DNA of 64,000 nt from Dasypus novemcinctus (Eukaryota; Chordata; Mammalia; Cingulata; Dasypodidae): contig NC_080680.1 of assembly GCF_030445035.2 (NCBI RefSeq), positions 94,865,157 to 94,929,156 of the forward strand, given 5' to 3'. Below are positions 11,049 through 23,400 of this stretch, one piece after another. Numbering within the stretch: position 1 is the first letter of the stretch; every line of letters starts with the position of its first letter. The notes under the pieces are model-generated. The model was not told where the DNA came from, made no database searches, and saw nothing but the letters and a program-made list of their open reading frames with translations. Made by a program: the position numbers and the translations under genes.

Positions 11049-14000
11049 TTCCACTCTCCCTGCGTACATTCAGTGGGTTATGGTAGGATATGTAATGTCT
11101 AGCATTTGACCCTGCAGTATCATGTTGGACAACTCCAAGGCCCCAAAAGGCCCCCACATCACATCTCTTCTTCCCTCTCCTTGCCCTCAGCAACTACTGT
11201 GGCCACTTTCTCCACATCAATGCTACATTTTCTTCTATTACTAGTCACAATAGTTTTATAGTAGAATATCAGTAAGTCCATGCTAATCTATCTTTTATTC
11301 CTCCATTCTGTGGACCCTGGGATGGTGATGTCCACTCCACCTCTATATCCAGAGGGGCTTAGTTTCCACATGGATGATGAATGCAATTCTTTTGCTTGCA
11401 GTTGTAGGTACTCTTGGTTCCCTGGCGCGGTGGTTGACCATCTTCATCTCCCTGTTAGCTGATCTGGGTAAGTCCAACGAACCAGAGAGTAGGAATTGCA
11501 ACTCTGCTGAGGATCAGAGCCCAGCTGGCACATGGGCACTCCAGAGATTCAAGTCCCCTGAGTATATACCACCCCTAGTACCAACCACAGGTTCAGTAAA
11601 AATGACAGAAGAGGCATGTGTAGAAAGGTCACATCTGAGTCCAGCTCCATCACTCTCAGGAGCACAAATTCCAAAGTAGGGCCCAATGACATGGCACTGA
11701 ACTCCAAATCCATCTGCCATGACCATATACCCTGTGGGCCTCCATAGCCTTCAGGAGAACTAGTATCTAAGGTTGTATCTCCTTTGGCGGTTTCTGGGAT
11801 CTGCTGAGGTGTGTGTAAGCACAACCCCTCTGATGACCTCCCAATCTTTTTTTGAAGACTCTTAGCCACATAAAGTCATTTGTCATTGCCATTTCCCCTT
11901 TTTATTCAAAGTCAAAAGCAGTTTTTAACACATGATCTCACATGTAGGCTGAGATATTCTCCTAGTCTGAGTTGACCCTTTTATTCAAGTTCTCTTTCTA
12001 GTTGGATCACCAGTTAGTGATTGGTAGTAATCCCTCTGCACCAGGGAGGCTCATCCCTGGGAGTCATGTCCAAAGCTGGGGGAAGGTAATACATTTATAT
12101 GCTGAGTTTGGCTTAGAGGGTGGCCATATTTGAGTAACATGGAGCCTCTCAGGAGGTAACTCTTAGGCACCCTGCAGCTCTAGGCCTAGTTCATATTTCA
12201 GGCACACAGGCTCATAAGCATAGTCATCAGTATCAAGTGCTCATCACTGAACCATCCTACCTTGTTGGTCTTTGCTGTTGCACTTGGGGATTATTGCTGT
12301 TCCAGTGGGGAATGTGACAGAGCTCCCCTGGGTAGGAACTCAGCACTCCATCAATTGTTTGTAACTACTATGAAAATATCCAACATATATCAGAACATTT
12401 TTATATCCCCTATATACGTGCCCTGGAGAACTCCCTCCCAAACATGTGCTCCCCATCAATAACACCCCACACCAGTGTTCCTCCCCTGACATAGTTGAAC
12501 CTTTCTGTAGTCCAAAACTTCTTCAACAATGAAGCCTAATATATGCTAAATTCAATTAATAGAAAAATGAAATATAATGATGGGTTTAAAGATTAGAAAT
12601 ATACCTACTAATTTAAAATACTAAAATAAAGTAAAAATAAATTGGTGTAATAAAAATATGAAAAATATTATAAAGCTTTGTTTTTAACATTTTGCCTTTC
12701 ATCACTGTAATAGGTATTGCCCTATATGTACAGTGGCAAGGTACTTTCTTTCATTTCTTCCTCAGTGTCTACATTCTTTCTTTTTTTTCTGATTTTTAAT
12801 TTTGTCTTTAAAAACATTTTAGATAAGAGTAATTCACATATACTATATAGGGAACTCCCATATATCCACCATCAAACCCTTTTTCCCCTTCCCCAGCAAT
12901 GATCTTTTTACATGTTCATGTTATATTTGCTGCAGCTGATGTAGAGATTTTGAAACAGCTATCAAACATGGGTCCATTTTGGTTTACATATGGTTTATAT
13001 TTTAGACTGTACAAATTTCTAAATTTTCAGTTTCCTTGTTTTACATTATGGTTTACATTTTACCTTATAGACTTTTATATATTTTTGGTGTAAGTTAACA
13101 TGCCCTATATCCATCGTTACATGACCTTGTGGAGCACTTCCATTGCCTGCAGGTACCCTGCTTCCATCTATTCTATACCTCTCTCCTCCTCCCCTCAGGA
13201 CCCACAGTGAAAATCAGTCTTCACTACCTGAGGGGTCAGATTTACAGATACTTGCAACAATGCTGAGGGCTTGACATACTAGACTGCCCTAACCCAATGG
13301 GAGCCACCGATTCTCTGGAGGGACACAATTCCCTCTGTTTGAGAACATCAGGTCTCCCCAGGATATGGGTACACCTTCACACTCATTGTATGGTCTCCAA
13401 CCAATGATTTAACACACTATGACAAAATGAGCACTCACACACTCCCTAGAAGCCTGCCCCTGTGCCAGGTGCTCCCCTTTAAGCATCTTAAACATAGAAT
13501 TCTTCATTATTACATTTTTAAAAGAGTTTTCTCAACATTATAGTTTCAAAGATATACCTGACAGTCTCCCATATTCAAAAGTTTCCCCCAGCCCTCCCCC
13601 CAATTCCTTGGGCCATCTGACCCATCCTCTCAACCCTAGACTCCCTCAAGCCCTCAAAGTCTCATCCAAAGATATCTCTATGCCCCCATTTTATCCCTTC
13701 CCTGTACAAATACTTACCTCCAGCTTATCATAGACTCCACTCATGTAGATGTCAGCTCGCAATCTTCCTCACCTCCCCAAATACCTTTAAGCCTATCGTC
13801 CAGTCTCTAGCTATCTGAGGCAGCTTGCTTATTTCATATCATTGAGGTCATGTAGTATTTGTTCTTCAATGCCTGGGTTGCTTCACTCAACATAAGGTCC
13901 TCACGATTAATCCATGTTATTCCATGTGTTTGTACTGTATTCCTTGTTATAGCTGAGTAGTATTCCATTGTATGTATATACCACATTTTGTTTATCCATT

Positions 14001-14127
14001 CAATCGTTGATGGGCATTTGGGCTGATTCCAACTTTTGGCAATAGTGAACCTTGTTTTCAGTTCTTCTGGGTTTATACACAGTAGTGGGATTGCTGGGCA
14101 ATATGGCAAATCTATAGCGAGCTTTTT
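11049..14127 (-). mobile_element. L1 copy: long 3' UTR plus the C-terminal end of ORF2
   Basis: 13834-14109 encodes the ORF2 C-terminus on the minus strand, with motifs WNQPKCPSTIEWINKMWYIH and MEYYSAI. Left of it about 2.8 kb of 3' UTR continues to 11049, where it stops short of the usual L1 tail. This shows the xenarthran-type L1 3' UTR is at least about 2.8 kb long. The L1 is split at 14127 by a younger insertion and resumes at 16501-16893. Frame remnants are broken. A sequence antisense to the 3' UTR (11374-11679) is open for 101 codons. Confidence 0.8.
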
Positions 14128-16500
14128 TTTTTTTTATTGACTTTGTAATAATATTACATTAAAAAAACATATATATATGAGGTCCCATTCAACCCCACCA
14201 CCCCCACCCTGCCTCTCCCCCCCCAGCAACACTCATTCCCATCATCATGACACATCCATTGCATTTGGTAAGTACATCTTTGGGCACCTCTGCACCTCAT
14301 GGTCAACGGTCCACATCATGGCCCATACTCTCCCCCATTCCATCCAGTGGGCCCTGTGAGGATTTACAATGTCTGGTGATTGCCCCTGAAGCACCATCCA
14401 GGGCAGCTCCATGTCCCAAAGACACCTCCACCTCTCATCTCTTCCTGCCTTTCCCCATACCCATCAGCCACCATGTCCACTTTTCCCAACCCAATGCCAC
14501 CTTTTCTATGTGGACATTGGATTGGTTGTGTCCATTGCACCTCTATGTCAAGAGGAGGCTCAGATTCCACATGGATGCTGGATGCAATCCTCCCACTTTC
14601 AGTTGTAATCACTCTAGGCTCCATGGTGTGGTGGTTGTCCTTCTTCAACTCCATCTTCGCTGAGTGTGGTGAGTCCAATGAATCAGATTGTAGGTGTTGG
14701 AGTCTGTTGAGACTCAGGACCTGGCTATCACATTGTCAGTCCAGAGATTCAAATCCCCTAAATATATCTTAAACCCCAACACTAACTGCACCTCCAGCAC
14801 ATTAGCATGAAAGTCTTATGAAGAGAGATCCCATCTGAGTCCAGATTCATCACACATAAACACCATTTCCAAAGAGGGACCATCTGACCTGGTAGTTAAC
14901 CCCATCGGCCATGACCATAACTCCCATGGGTCTCTTTAGCCCTCAAAGGAACCAATACCTGGGGGTTGTATCTGCTTTATCTGTCTCTCAGACTCTGCTC
15001 AGTAGTGCATAAGGGCAATCCTTCTGACAGCCTCCAGACTCTTTTTTAGAGACTTGTAGCCATATAAACTCATTTCTCCTTTCCATTTCCCCCTTACATT
15101 AGGTCAAACAGCATTTTAAAGTCATGTTATTTTATGTAGACAGGGATATTCTGCTGATCCGCATTGAACCTTCCGTATAAGGTCATTTTCCAGTTGCATC
15201 ATCAGTTGGTAGTTGATAGTGGTCCCTCGGTGCCAGGGAGGCTCATCCCTGGGTGTCATGTCCCACGCTGGGGGGAAGGCATTGCATTTACATGCTGAGT
15301 TTGGCTTCGAGACTGGCCACATTTGAGTAACATGAAGGCTGACAGGAGGAAATTCCCAGGCACAATGCTACTCTAGGCCTTGTTCTTATTTTAAGCTTAT
15401 CAGCTCACAAGCATAGTTATTAGCATCAGGGGTTCACTGTTGAACCCTCACTCTCTCCCGGTCCCCGCTGCTGCACCTGGGAGACTGTCGCTGCTCCCCT
15501 AGGGACCACGACAGAGCACCACTGGCCAGGAACCCGGTACCCCCCCTGCTGTGGTTTTTAATTGTTGCCACTATGAGTATATCCAAACATTACCGTGCAC
15601 CCTGGACATATGTTCTGTACAGCTTCCTGTCAGCCATATATCACCTGTCAATGGTATCCTGTACCAGTATCTCTCCATTGCCATTGTTGAACCACTCTGT
15701 GATCCAGAATTCCCTGAAATTTGAAGCCCAATATAATGTCAGGGTCCCTTACTAGGAAATGGCATATAGCGATGGGTTTAAAGGTTAGATAAAGAATATG
15801 TGTTGACTTGGAAAAAATTCTACATCCTATCTTTTTCTTTTTCTTTTTTTCCCCCTAATTATTGAGCTTCTCTTCACAGGAGCCCCAGACCACAACAATG
15901 CATATATATAATATACAGCACTCCCATACATCCACCACAAAACCTTTTCCCTTCCACAGCGATACTCTTACACCCTATTCACATCATATTTACTTAACGT
16001 GATGTACAGAGTCTGAGACAATAGATTTCTAACAAGGTGACATCTGTGCTTACATTATGGTGCATACTTTAGGATACACAGTTTTTTACATTCTTAGTTA
16101 TCCTATGTTTTACATTTTGGTTTACATTATCAGTCTGTCATCTCCTATGTTATGGTGTAATATTACATGTTTTATATCCATCCTTGTGTACTCTCACGAA
16201 ACTCCTCTCTTACCCCCCATTTACCTTGGTTCCACACATTTAACGTCCATTTTCCCTTCTACCTTGGTGCCCACAGTGACAGCCAACCTCCGTTTCCCGA
16301 GGAGCCACTTCCAGAGATAGATGGAATAGTGTTCAGGGCCTAACTTGCTCAACTGCCCCAATGCCCTGGGAGCCACCCTTTCTCTCGAGGGATACAGTTC
16401 CCTCTATTTGATGGCATTAGTCCTCCCCAGGATGTGGGTCCACCCCCACTCTCACTACTTGGGTTTCTACCCCATGGTGTCACCCACTCTGGCAGAATGA
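14128..16500 (-). mobile_element. Inserted L1 3' UTR retrocopy with a 15-bp target duplication
   Basis: The target duplication tatagcgagcttttt is found at 14113-14127 and again at 16501-16515. It encloses 2.37 kb that starts with a T-run (reversed poly(A)) and is homologous to the L1 3' UTR copies at 7691 and 11049. The element is a 5'-truncated L1 without any ORF2. It entered the ORF2 part of the surrounding L1, which reads on directly at 16501. Evidence for target-primed retroposition is strong. Confidence 0.88.
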
Positions 16501-16893
16501 TATAGCGAGCTTTTTGAGAAACCACCAAACAGTTCTCCAGAATGGCTGGATCTTTCTGCATTCCCACCAGCAGCGGATGAGTGTTCCCATTCCTCCACAT
16601 CCTCTACAACAGTTGCAGTCTTCTGGTTTTTGAATAGCCATCAGTCTTATGGGAGTAAGATGGTATCTCATTGAAGTTTTGATTTGCATTTCCTTAATAG
16701 CTAGTGCTTTCGGGCATTTTTTTTCATGTGGTTTTTAGTAATTTGTATTTCTTCTCTGGAAAAGTATCTGTTCAAATCTCTTGCCCATTTTAAAAAAATG
16801 GATTGTTTGTCTTTCTGTTTTTGAGATATAGGAGTTCTTTATATATGCAGGATATTAGTCTCCTATCAGATATATGGTTACCAAATATTTTCT
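16501..16893 (-). mobile_element. L1 ORF2 remnant, continuation of the split L1
   Basis: Minus-strand ORF2 sequence, such as 'gaaaccaccaaacagttct' and 'ggagttctttatatatgc' on the plus strand. It is collinear with 13834-14112 once the 14128-16500 insertion is removed. Confidence 0.75.
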
Positions 16894-17421
16894 TGTTTGA
16901 TATGGTTCATGAATTCCAAAAATAATATTGAATTATGTTTGTAAACTGGTCTATACCTGGGCATGATTAAACTATGATTAGGGCTTTAATTGGGCCACAT
17001 CAGTAGGGTGTTGAGTCTCTGCCCCTTGGTGGGTGGGCACTCACAGATAAAAGACAAGGCAAAGGACAGAGTTGGAGTTTTGATGTTGGAATTTTGATGC
17101 TGGAGTCTTGAGCTGAAGCCCTGGGAAGTAAGCACACAGAGAAGCTTGGTTGTGAGAAAGAGAAGCAAGCCTCAGGAAGAGAGGAACGCTGAGAATGGAT
17201 AGAAGCAAGCCCTGGGAAGAGAGGATCCCAGGAAGCCTGAATCCTGGAAGACATTGGCAGACATCTTGCTCCAACATGTGGAAATAGAGTTTGGTGAGGA
17301 AAGTAATTTATGCTTTATGGCCTGGTAACTGCTGTGAGTTCCTACCCCAAATAAATACCCTTTATAAAAGCGAACAAATTTCTGGTATTTTGCATCTGAA
17401 CCCCTTTGACTGACTAATACA
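16894..17421 (+). mobile_element. ERVL-type solo LTR, xenarthran family, copy 1
   Basis: TG...CA element sharing its whole layout with 35706-36192: 'attatgtttgtaaactgg', a mid-part with 'catcttgctccaacatgtgg', an AATAAA signal in 'ccccaaataaatacccttta', and the end 'gactgactaataca'. A diverged fossil, no internal region. Confidence 0.7.
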
Positions 17422-17439
17422 TCCGTGTATTTACTTCCC

Positions 17440-17666
17440 TTTCTTTGATTGAGCATCTGTTTATATAGCCCACAAGGGAGGGGTGTGGGGACTCAAACTG
17501 AGTTGCCCTAAAGACATGGTCAAATAAAAGCCCTAATCTTGATTTAATAAAGTAAAAGTGAAATCTCTGAATCTAATACAATCTAATTTGCCCAGAGGAA
17601 CAGACCAGTTTACAAACACAATCCAATATCTATTTTTTGAATTCATAAACAATAATAAACTGCCAT
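17440..17666 (-). mobile_element. Partial LTR of the same ERVL-type family
   Basis: The 5' part of the same LTR in reverse. It ends with 'aaactgccata', the complement of the LTR start. Together with the preceding copy it forms an inverted pair. Confidence 0.6.
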
Positions 17667-17924
17667 AGAGATGATGGCAGATAGGAGAATTGTGTGGTCT
17701 GGCCTGAAAGCAGTGTGCATCCTTTCTATCTACATTCCTTGGTTATACTCAGCTCTAAGAAAGGCTGAGAAAAATGGACCAGCTGTGTTCCCAGGAGGCA
17801 AAGACCATGGGTTTTGAGTGTCTTTTGAGCAAACCTAAATATGTTGAGAGAGTAAGTGTGGATATGCAGATATCTGAGGAAAAAGCATTTCAAACAGAAC
17901 TACAAGTTAAAGTTATATATCTGG
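17667..17924. other. No recognised feature
   Basis: Short spacer between LTR fossils. Confidence 0.4.
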
Positions 17925-18264
17925 AAGTCTAAAATCAAGGTGTTCACAGGGCTGCATTCCTACTGGAGGCTTCAGGGGAGAATCCATTTCCTTGCCTTTT
18001 TCAGCTTGTAAAGGCTGCCTGTATTCCTTGGCTCATGGCCCCTTTCTCTAACCCTTTGCTTCCAGTGTCACATCTCCTACTATGAAATCTGAGCCTTGCC
18101 TCCTTTTGCAATTGTATTGGGACCATCCGAATAATCCAAGATAATATCTCTTCTCAAGATCTTTAACTTCATGTCATCTGTTTCACATATAAGGTAGCAT
18201 ACTCAGAGTCCAGCAATTAGGATCTGGACATCATTTGGGGTTATTATCAACCCACCATAACCAC
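17925..18264 (-). mobile_element. MLT1-like (MaLR) LTR fossil
   Basis: Reads like an MLT1 LTR in reverse: 'tctaaaatcaaggtgttcac', 'gggctgcattcctactgg', 'cttggctcatggccccttt' and an end near 'cccaccataacc'. Old and diverged. Confidence 0.6.
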
Positions 18265-20460
18265 TATGCAATATTTCCCTCCCACTTAGTCACTTTCTAT
18301 TGGGTCTACTATGAGATGCACCTGGGCCAAAAATCCAATAATCAAAATCCAGTAATACTTGGCAGGCATGGTTAGTCAACCGCAGGGGTGTTTTGAGTTC
18401 CCAAGAATTAGTGTCAGTTCAGAGACAGTGCCCAGTAATCTCCTAAAGCTTGGGTATTTTACCTTTCTCCAGTACACAACCTGATATTTGGCCTTGGGTC
18501 TCTTTTGGGAAGTGTAATAGGAAACTTTATAGTATACATATTTTTTGGTTCTGGTTTCATGAAATGACTCAAAACTTGGAATTGGCCATGATTAGACATT
18601 GTGATTTAAGATACTCTTCAGTTTATTAGACCTTAAGACTTTTTCTTATATAAATCAGGTAAGAATTTAGTAGGCTACCTATCTATTTTCAGTCCTAGGA
18701 ACACCATAATCAGTTAGCTAATGCCAAATATCTCTGCAGGTTAGTGCATTCTAATTTATGCTCTATCCCTCTTAACATTACAGTAACCATACCCACTTTG
18801 TCCCTGGCAGATCAATGCTCTCCTGATGTGGGATTACATTATTTCCATTGACTTCAGGGATCCCATTTCAATGATGGTATCTTTCACTGCCATACCTGTC
18901 TTTAGACGATAGTCACTACAGAGATGTTCCTAATCAATGTGTTTCTCAAAGCCTTGGTGAAGGAAGTGTTTGCCAGACTTCAGGGGATATAGTTAGGGGA
19001 AGGAAGGTGGCACACACAAATATGCTTTAGTATTTTTATCTCTAGGCTTCCTCTATAGTGTACCAAGGAAGTTCTTAACCTCACTTAATGTTGGCTACCA
19101 TTGAATAAAGGCCTCAGTTAACCAGTCAAGAAAACTGTTAGAACCACTTTCACCTACTTAAGCTAACACATTGAATCCAGAATTTCTGGTTAGTACATCC
19201 ATATCAATACATTCAATCCAATCCAAAAATAACTTTCCCTCTTCTTTGTCAAATTCCCTTAGAATTTATTCCCATAAATTCCCTTCCTCCATTTTCCTGC
19301 TGATATAATAGGCAGCTTCTTGTAGTTTTATGGTTGTGTATGGCATCTCTTAGTAAAGACTTGTTAGTCTCTCCCCTCACCCCCAGTTCTGCCATGATTT
19401 AAGTCTAGTGATTCATCTGGAGGGGTGGTGGCATTTGACCTTGAGGAGAATGTGCTTCAGGGAAAGTTATTATAGATTCTTAGGGCAAAGGAGAGAGAAC
19501 TTCCTCAGAGATCAGAGAAAGTGCTGTGCATAGTGGCAAAGGAGGCTAAAGAACATTTGGGCCTTACATATACTCAGGTCTAGCACAATCTCCCCATTCT
19601 AGTTCTCAAGATATCATTCTTTCCCATGCAATGCTTTAACTTTAAAATAAATGACAAGGACAGAATTCAATTTTTATTGTAATTCAGTCACCCATAAGGA
19701 GAGATTCTGAGTTTGGATTTTTAGAAATCTCAACCCTGTGACACAAGAAAGAAGGAATTTTTTTCCCTCAAGGAAATCATGAAAGTTTTGCTTTTCTATC
19801 CATCTCTTGAGCTTGGACTTTAGAGTGTTGAGCTTGGCATACTTTTTCTCAAAGTTCTCTAGTGTACTCTGAAGTAGTCAGTCCACCATACTCTTAATTT
19901 CCACAATAACATTCTGGACATGTCAGAGCTACATGGTCTCCCACAGCCTTTCCTTCCCTTTCAGTCAACTGCAGTGATTATAACTATGTTGCAAGTGGAT
20001 ACTATGGATTTACAGTGTCCCATTTTCCATTAGCGATGAGGCCATTACTACCATCAAATCTATACAGATTGTAGAAAATATTCTAGATTCTTATATTTAA
20101 GTTGTTTATCTAGAACCACCTCTGGTACTAAAATTTGTATCAGTCAGAGAAACAGATGCTACTCTGCATTCCTGATACAATGAGTTTAATATGGAATTTT
20201 GGGCTTAAAAAATTGTTGGAAGAATAAGAGGAGCAAAGATCAGAGAAGTAGCTGACAGAGGTAATAGAGGTTGACACTAAAGATGTTTGCTTGAAACACC
20301 AAAGCAAATGGTTTTCAAAAACTTGTCTGGAAGATGCTGCAGCTTTTGAGAATCTCTGAGAAGCTTTCACACAGAGTCGTAGTCTACAGTGGCAAAGCAG
20401 GCAGTTTCATGAGTTTGTCAGGAAGCTGTTGTAAATCTTTTGTCTGACGACATATCTGGC
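18265..20460 (-). mobile_element. Probable ERVL/MaLR remnant: LTR plus internal sequence
   Basis: At 20127-20460 an LTR-like stretch in reverse ends in 'gtatcagtcagagaaacaga'. It is followed leftward by a sequence resembling the primer-site region of MaLR/ERVL elements, 'ccacctctggtactaaa'. The rest, to 18265, would be internal sequence. It is heavily decayed and old, and the assignment is tentative. Confidence 0.4.
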
Positions 20461-20849
20461 TGAATCTATCTCCAGGTAGTATTCTTCTGCTATCTGCACT
20501 TCTATATTACAATCAACATGCAAGTTCCTTTCACTGGGATAAAGACATTCTGGAGGTGTAGTTCCTAGGGTGGTGATAAAATTGAGTTGGTAACAGTCAA
20601 TCTAGAACATTATATAAATCAAATTATTGAACTTAACATAAATTTTGAATATTAATTGTAATAATTAGGAACACAAGTTAGAACTTTACCACATCCTTAC
20701 TGCATAGAAATAAGTTTTTAAGGCAGTGTCAATACATATTTGGACACTCATTTTCTTTAGACATGGTCATTAGGTTTGATAGTCCTTTTTTGTGACATTG
20801 AAATCTTTAGAAAATTGAATACTTATTAAAAATTTTGAAGTAATCTTAA

Positions 20850-21700
20850 ATTTACAGAAAAACATTGCAATTATAGTACAAAGAACTTTCCCTGAATCTT
20901 TTAAGAGTAAGTTAACAGCTTGATACCCTGTCTCCCTTGAATATTTTAGTATGTATTTCCTATTCACAAGGACATTCTTCTGTATAATCACAATATGACC
21001 ATCAAAAATCAGGAAATTAACTTTAATAAATTACTACATCTAATCCTCGGATCCCATTCAAGTTTCCCTGATTGTCCCAATGTCCCAATGTCTTCATGAC
21101 CAAAGGAATAGCATAAATATCCATTTCAATATCACTCATTGCATTTAACTCATTTCTTTAGTTTCTTTCAATCTGGAACAATTTTTTAAATTTTCCCTGA
21201 TTTTCATAAACTTGACACTTTTGAAATTTCAGGCCAGTTTTTAAAAAAAATAATGGCCCTCAATATGTGTTTATCTGACATTTTCTCATGATTCAATTCA
21301 GGCTGTGCATCTTTGGCAGGAGTATCATAGAAGAGAAACCTTGTTAAGGAGGGTCACTTTGTTTTTCTCATTGCAGTCTATTAGACACCCTATCAGGTGG
21401 CATATGATTTTGAATTGTCCCATTGCTGATGATGTTCATTTTCATTACTTGATTAATGTGGAAGATTTCTCTTTTGTAAAGTGACTTTCCCCTTTTGTAA
21501 GTAATAAATATTTTACTTAGCAGTAGTTTGAAAGTATGTGAATATCCTGTTTCTCATTAAAATTTCCATCCGTTCATTTACTTATAAAATATAAACTCAT
21601 GGTTTCTTATTTTATTCAATGAGTTATAATTTATTACTTCTTTGTCCTTTTGACATGGTTCTCATCATTCTTTGAGCACCTTCTTGATTATATCTCAGCA
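20850..21700 (-). mobile_element. Old L1 (L1M-type) 3' end
   Basis: Minus-strand match by eye to the 3' UTR of ancient L1M elements, e.g. 'ctatcaggtggcatatgatt', 'gatgatgttcattttcatt' and 'tgaatatcctgtttctcatt'. No coding capacity. Confidence 0.6.
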
Positions 21701-22160
21701 AGATATTCCAGGCTCAACTTGTACACTCCTGGAATGGGTGGTTTCTCCAAAACTTGATATGATAAATTGAATTATGTATCTCAATTTAGACATGTTCTTA
21801 TCTTAGTTTGCTGCCCTCTTCACCTTGTGTGGGCTCTAAAACCTCATGCTGGGTTTTACCCAAGCATGAATACCCTTGTTATCCCATTTGAGATCTGATT
21901 CCCTAAGCTGTGTTGTCCCTTAACTGTGACACCCATCTCACCTGCTTTGGTTCTGACTGTCCACACTGGGCTTCTCCCTTGCATGGAGGTCCTCTTGCTG
22001 GCCCTAATTGGACTCTAATGTCCTGTGAAAGACTGAGAAACAGGGGAAAAATGAGGGAAGTATTTTATAATTTATTAATATTTATAACCATGAATCAAGT
22101 TATTTTCATGATAAAGACAACTTCATAGTACAGCAAGCTGTCGACAATCTTTTCTGCTTA
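21701..22160. other. Unclassified sequence
   Basis: 3' side of the minus-strand OR pseudogene. No gene recognised. 21770-22060 may be an old unclassified repeat. Confidence 0.3.
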
Positions 22161-22164
22161 TGAA

Positions 22165-22290
22165 ATAGAATTAGTACTTTTGAGGACAGAAGCTATGATT
22201 TATTTGCCTTCTTCACAGAATTAAGCATAGTACCTTCAGGTAGTAGGCACTTACTACAATGACTATTAAGTCAATGATTAAACTCCTAGA
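22165..22290 (+). mobile_element. L2 3' end fragment
   Basis: 'gaggacagaagctatgattt' and 'agcatagtaccttcaggtag' follow the L2 3' terminus. It lies just downstream of the OR pseudogene. Confidence 0.5.
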
Positions 22291-22310
22291 GGTAGCAAAA
22301 TACACGTTTT

Positions 22311-23161
22311 CTATTCTGCCTTCTGCATCAGTTTTCTCAAAGCCTGCTTCATGTTCTTGTTCCTAAGGCTATAGATGAAAGGATTCAGCATGGGGATTAC
22401 CACAGTGAAAATGACAGTAACAGCACTATCCTTTGTCACTGAGTAGGTGGATGAGGGCTGAATGTACACCGAGATGGCAGTCCCATAATACAGTGCCACA
22501 ACTGTGAGGTGGGATCTACAGATGGAGAAGACTTTGTACCTGCCTCACAAAGGAGCCCTCTGTGAAGGCCAAAAGCTCATTGACAGAGATGTCAGAACAG
22601 GAGAGCATTTGCAGTGGTTGGGCATCACAAAAGAAGTGGTGGATGACATTGGGCCCACAGAAGGAGAGGCGAGCCATGAGAATCATATGGGTAAGTGAGT
22701 GGAGATGGGACACCACCCAGGATGCCATCACCAGCAGGAGGCAGAGCCTGGGGCTCATGGTCGTGGTGTAATGCAGTGGGGTACAGATGGCCGTGTAGCA
22801 GTCAATGGCCATGGCAGCCAGGGGGAAGCTGTCTGTAATTGCGCAGGTCACAAAGAAATACATCTGGGTGAGGCACTGGGCAAAGGGGACCTTCTTGCTC
22901 TTGCTCAGCATGTTTGCCAGCATCCTTGGCACAATGACATTGTAAAGCAGATGTCCACAAAAGACAGGTTGAAGAGAAAGAAGTACATGGGAGTGTGGAG
23001 ATGGGGATCCCCCTGGATGGCTGCCATGATGACTGAGTTGCCACCCACATTGACGAGGTACATGACTAGGAAGCTGGCAAAGAGCCACACCTGCTGTTGG
23101 GATCAGTGGTTAGTCCTAGAAGGAGGAATTTAGTGATGTGGGTCTGGTTTCCCCTTGGCAT
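22311..23161 (-). pseudogene. Olfactory receptor pseudogene, family 1
   Basis: Starts at ATG 23161 with MPRGNQTHITKFLLLGLTT, keeps the TM1-TM2 landmarks NVGGNSV and [12 protein letters not shown]3, ECL2 (FCGPNVIHHFFCD), TM6 and TM7 (PMLNPFIYSLRNKN), and ends at TAG 22311. The frame is broken. There is a shift between the N-terminus and TM1 (about 23088) and another after VDICFT (about 22948). An out-of-frame loss of roughly 28 codons near 22540 removes most of TM5 and the third inner loop: TEGSFV is followed almost at once by YKVFS in another frame. DRY is changed to DCY. The length is 851 bp against about 940 for an intact OR. The resemblance is to OR1 family members (OR1K/OR1L-like). With several breaks it has been non-functional for a long time. 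Confidence 0.9.
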
Positions 23162-23224
23162 TGCTGAACTGCAAGTAGAAAATATCAGGAAATATTAGGT
23201 GTGTCACCTGGTTTGGGGTCAACA

Positions 23225-23400
23225 GTTGTTATAAGTGATTGGTATGGTTGACAGGAATATGGATTTTGGTGCCACACAGAACTGATTTTCTGTTTTGGCA
23301 CTGCCACTGATTTACTGTGAATATGAAATTACTTCATCTCCTGAACTTTCATGTTGTTTATCTATAAAGACAGAGATTATAAATTCACTTCAGACTATTT
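23225..23400 (+). mobile_element. MIR SINE fragment
   Basis: 'atggattttggtgccaca', 'ctgccactgatttactgtga' and 'tgtttatctataaagacaga' follow MIR order. Directly 5' of the OR pseudogene. Confidence 0.6.

Noticed and set aside
17000-17456. Several minus-strand open frames of 60-94 codons
   Set aside because: They lie antisense in the ERVL-type LTR; similar frames occur in the copy at 35943-36149.
22504-23133. Plus-strand open frames of 64-144 codons
   Set aside because: Shadows antisense to the OR pseudogene.
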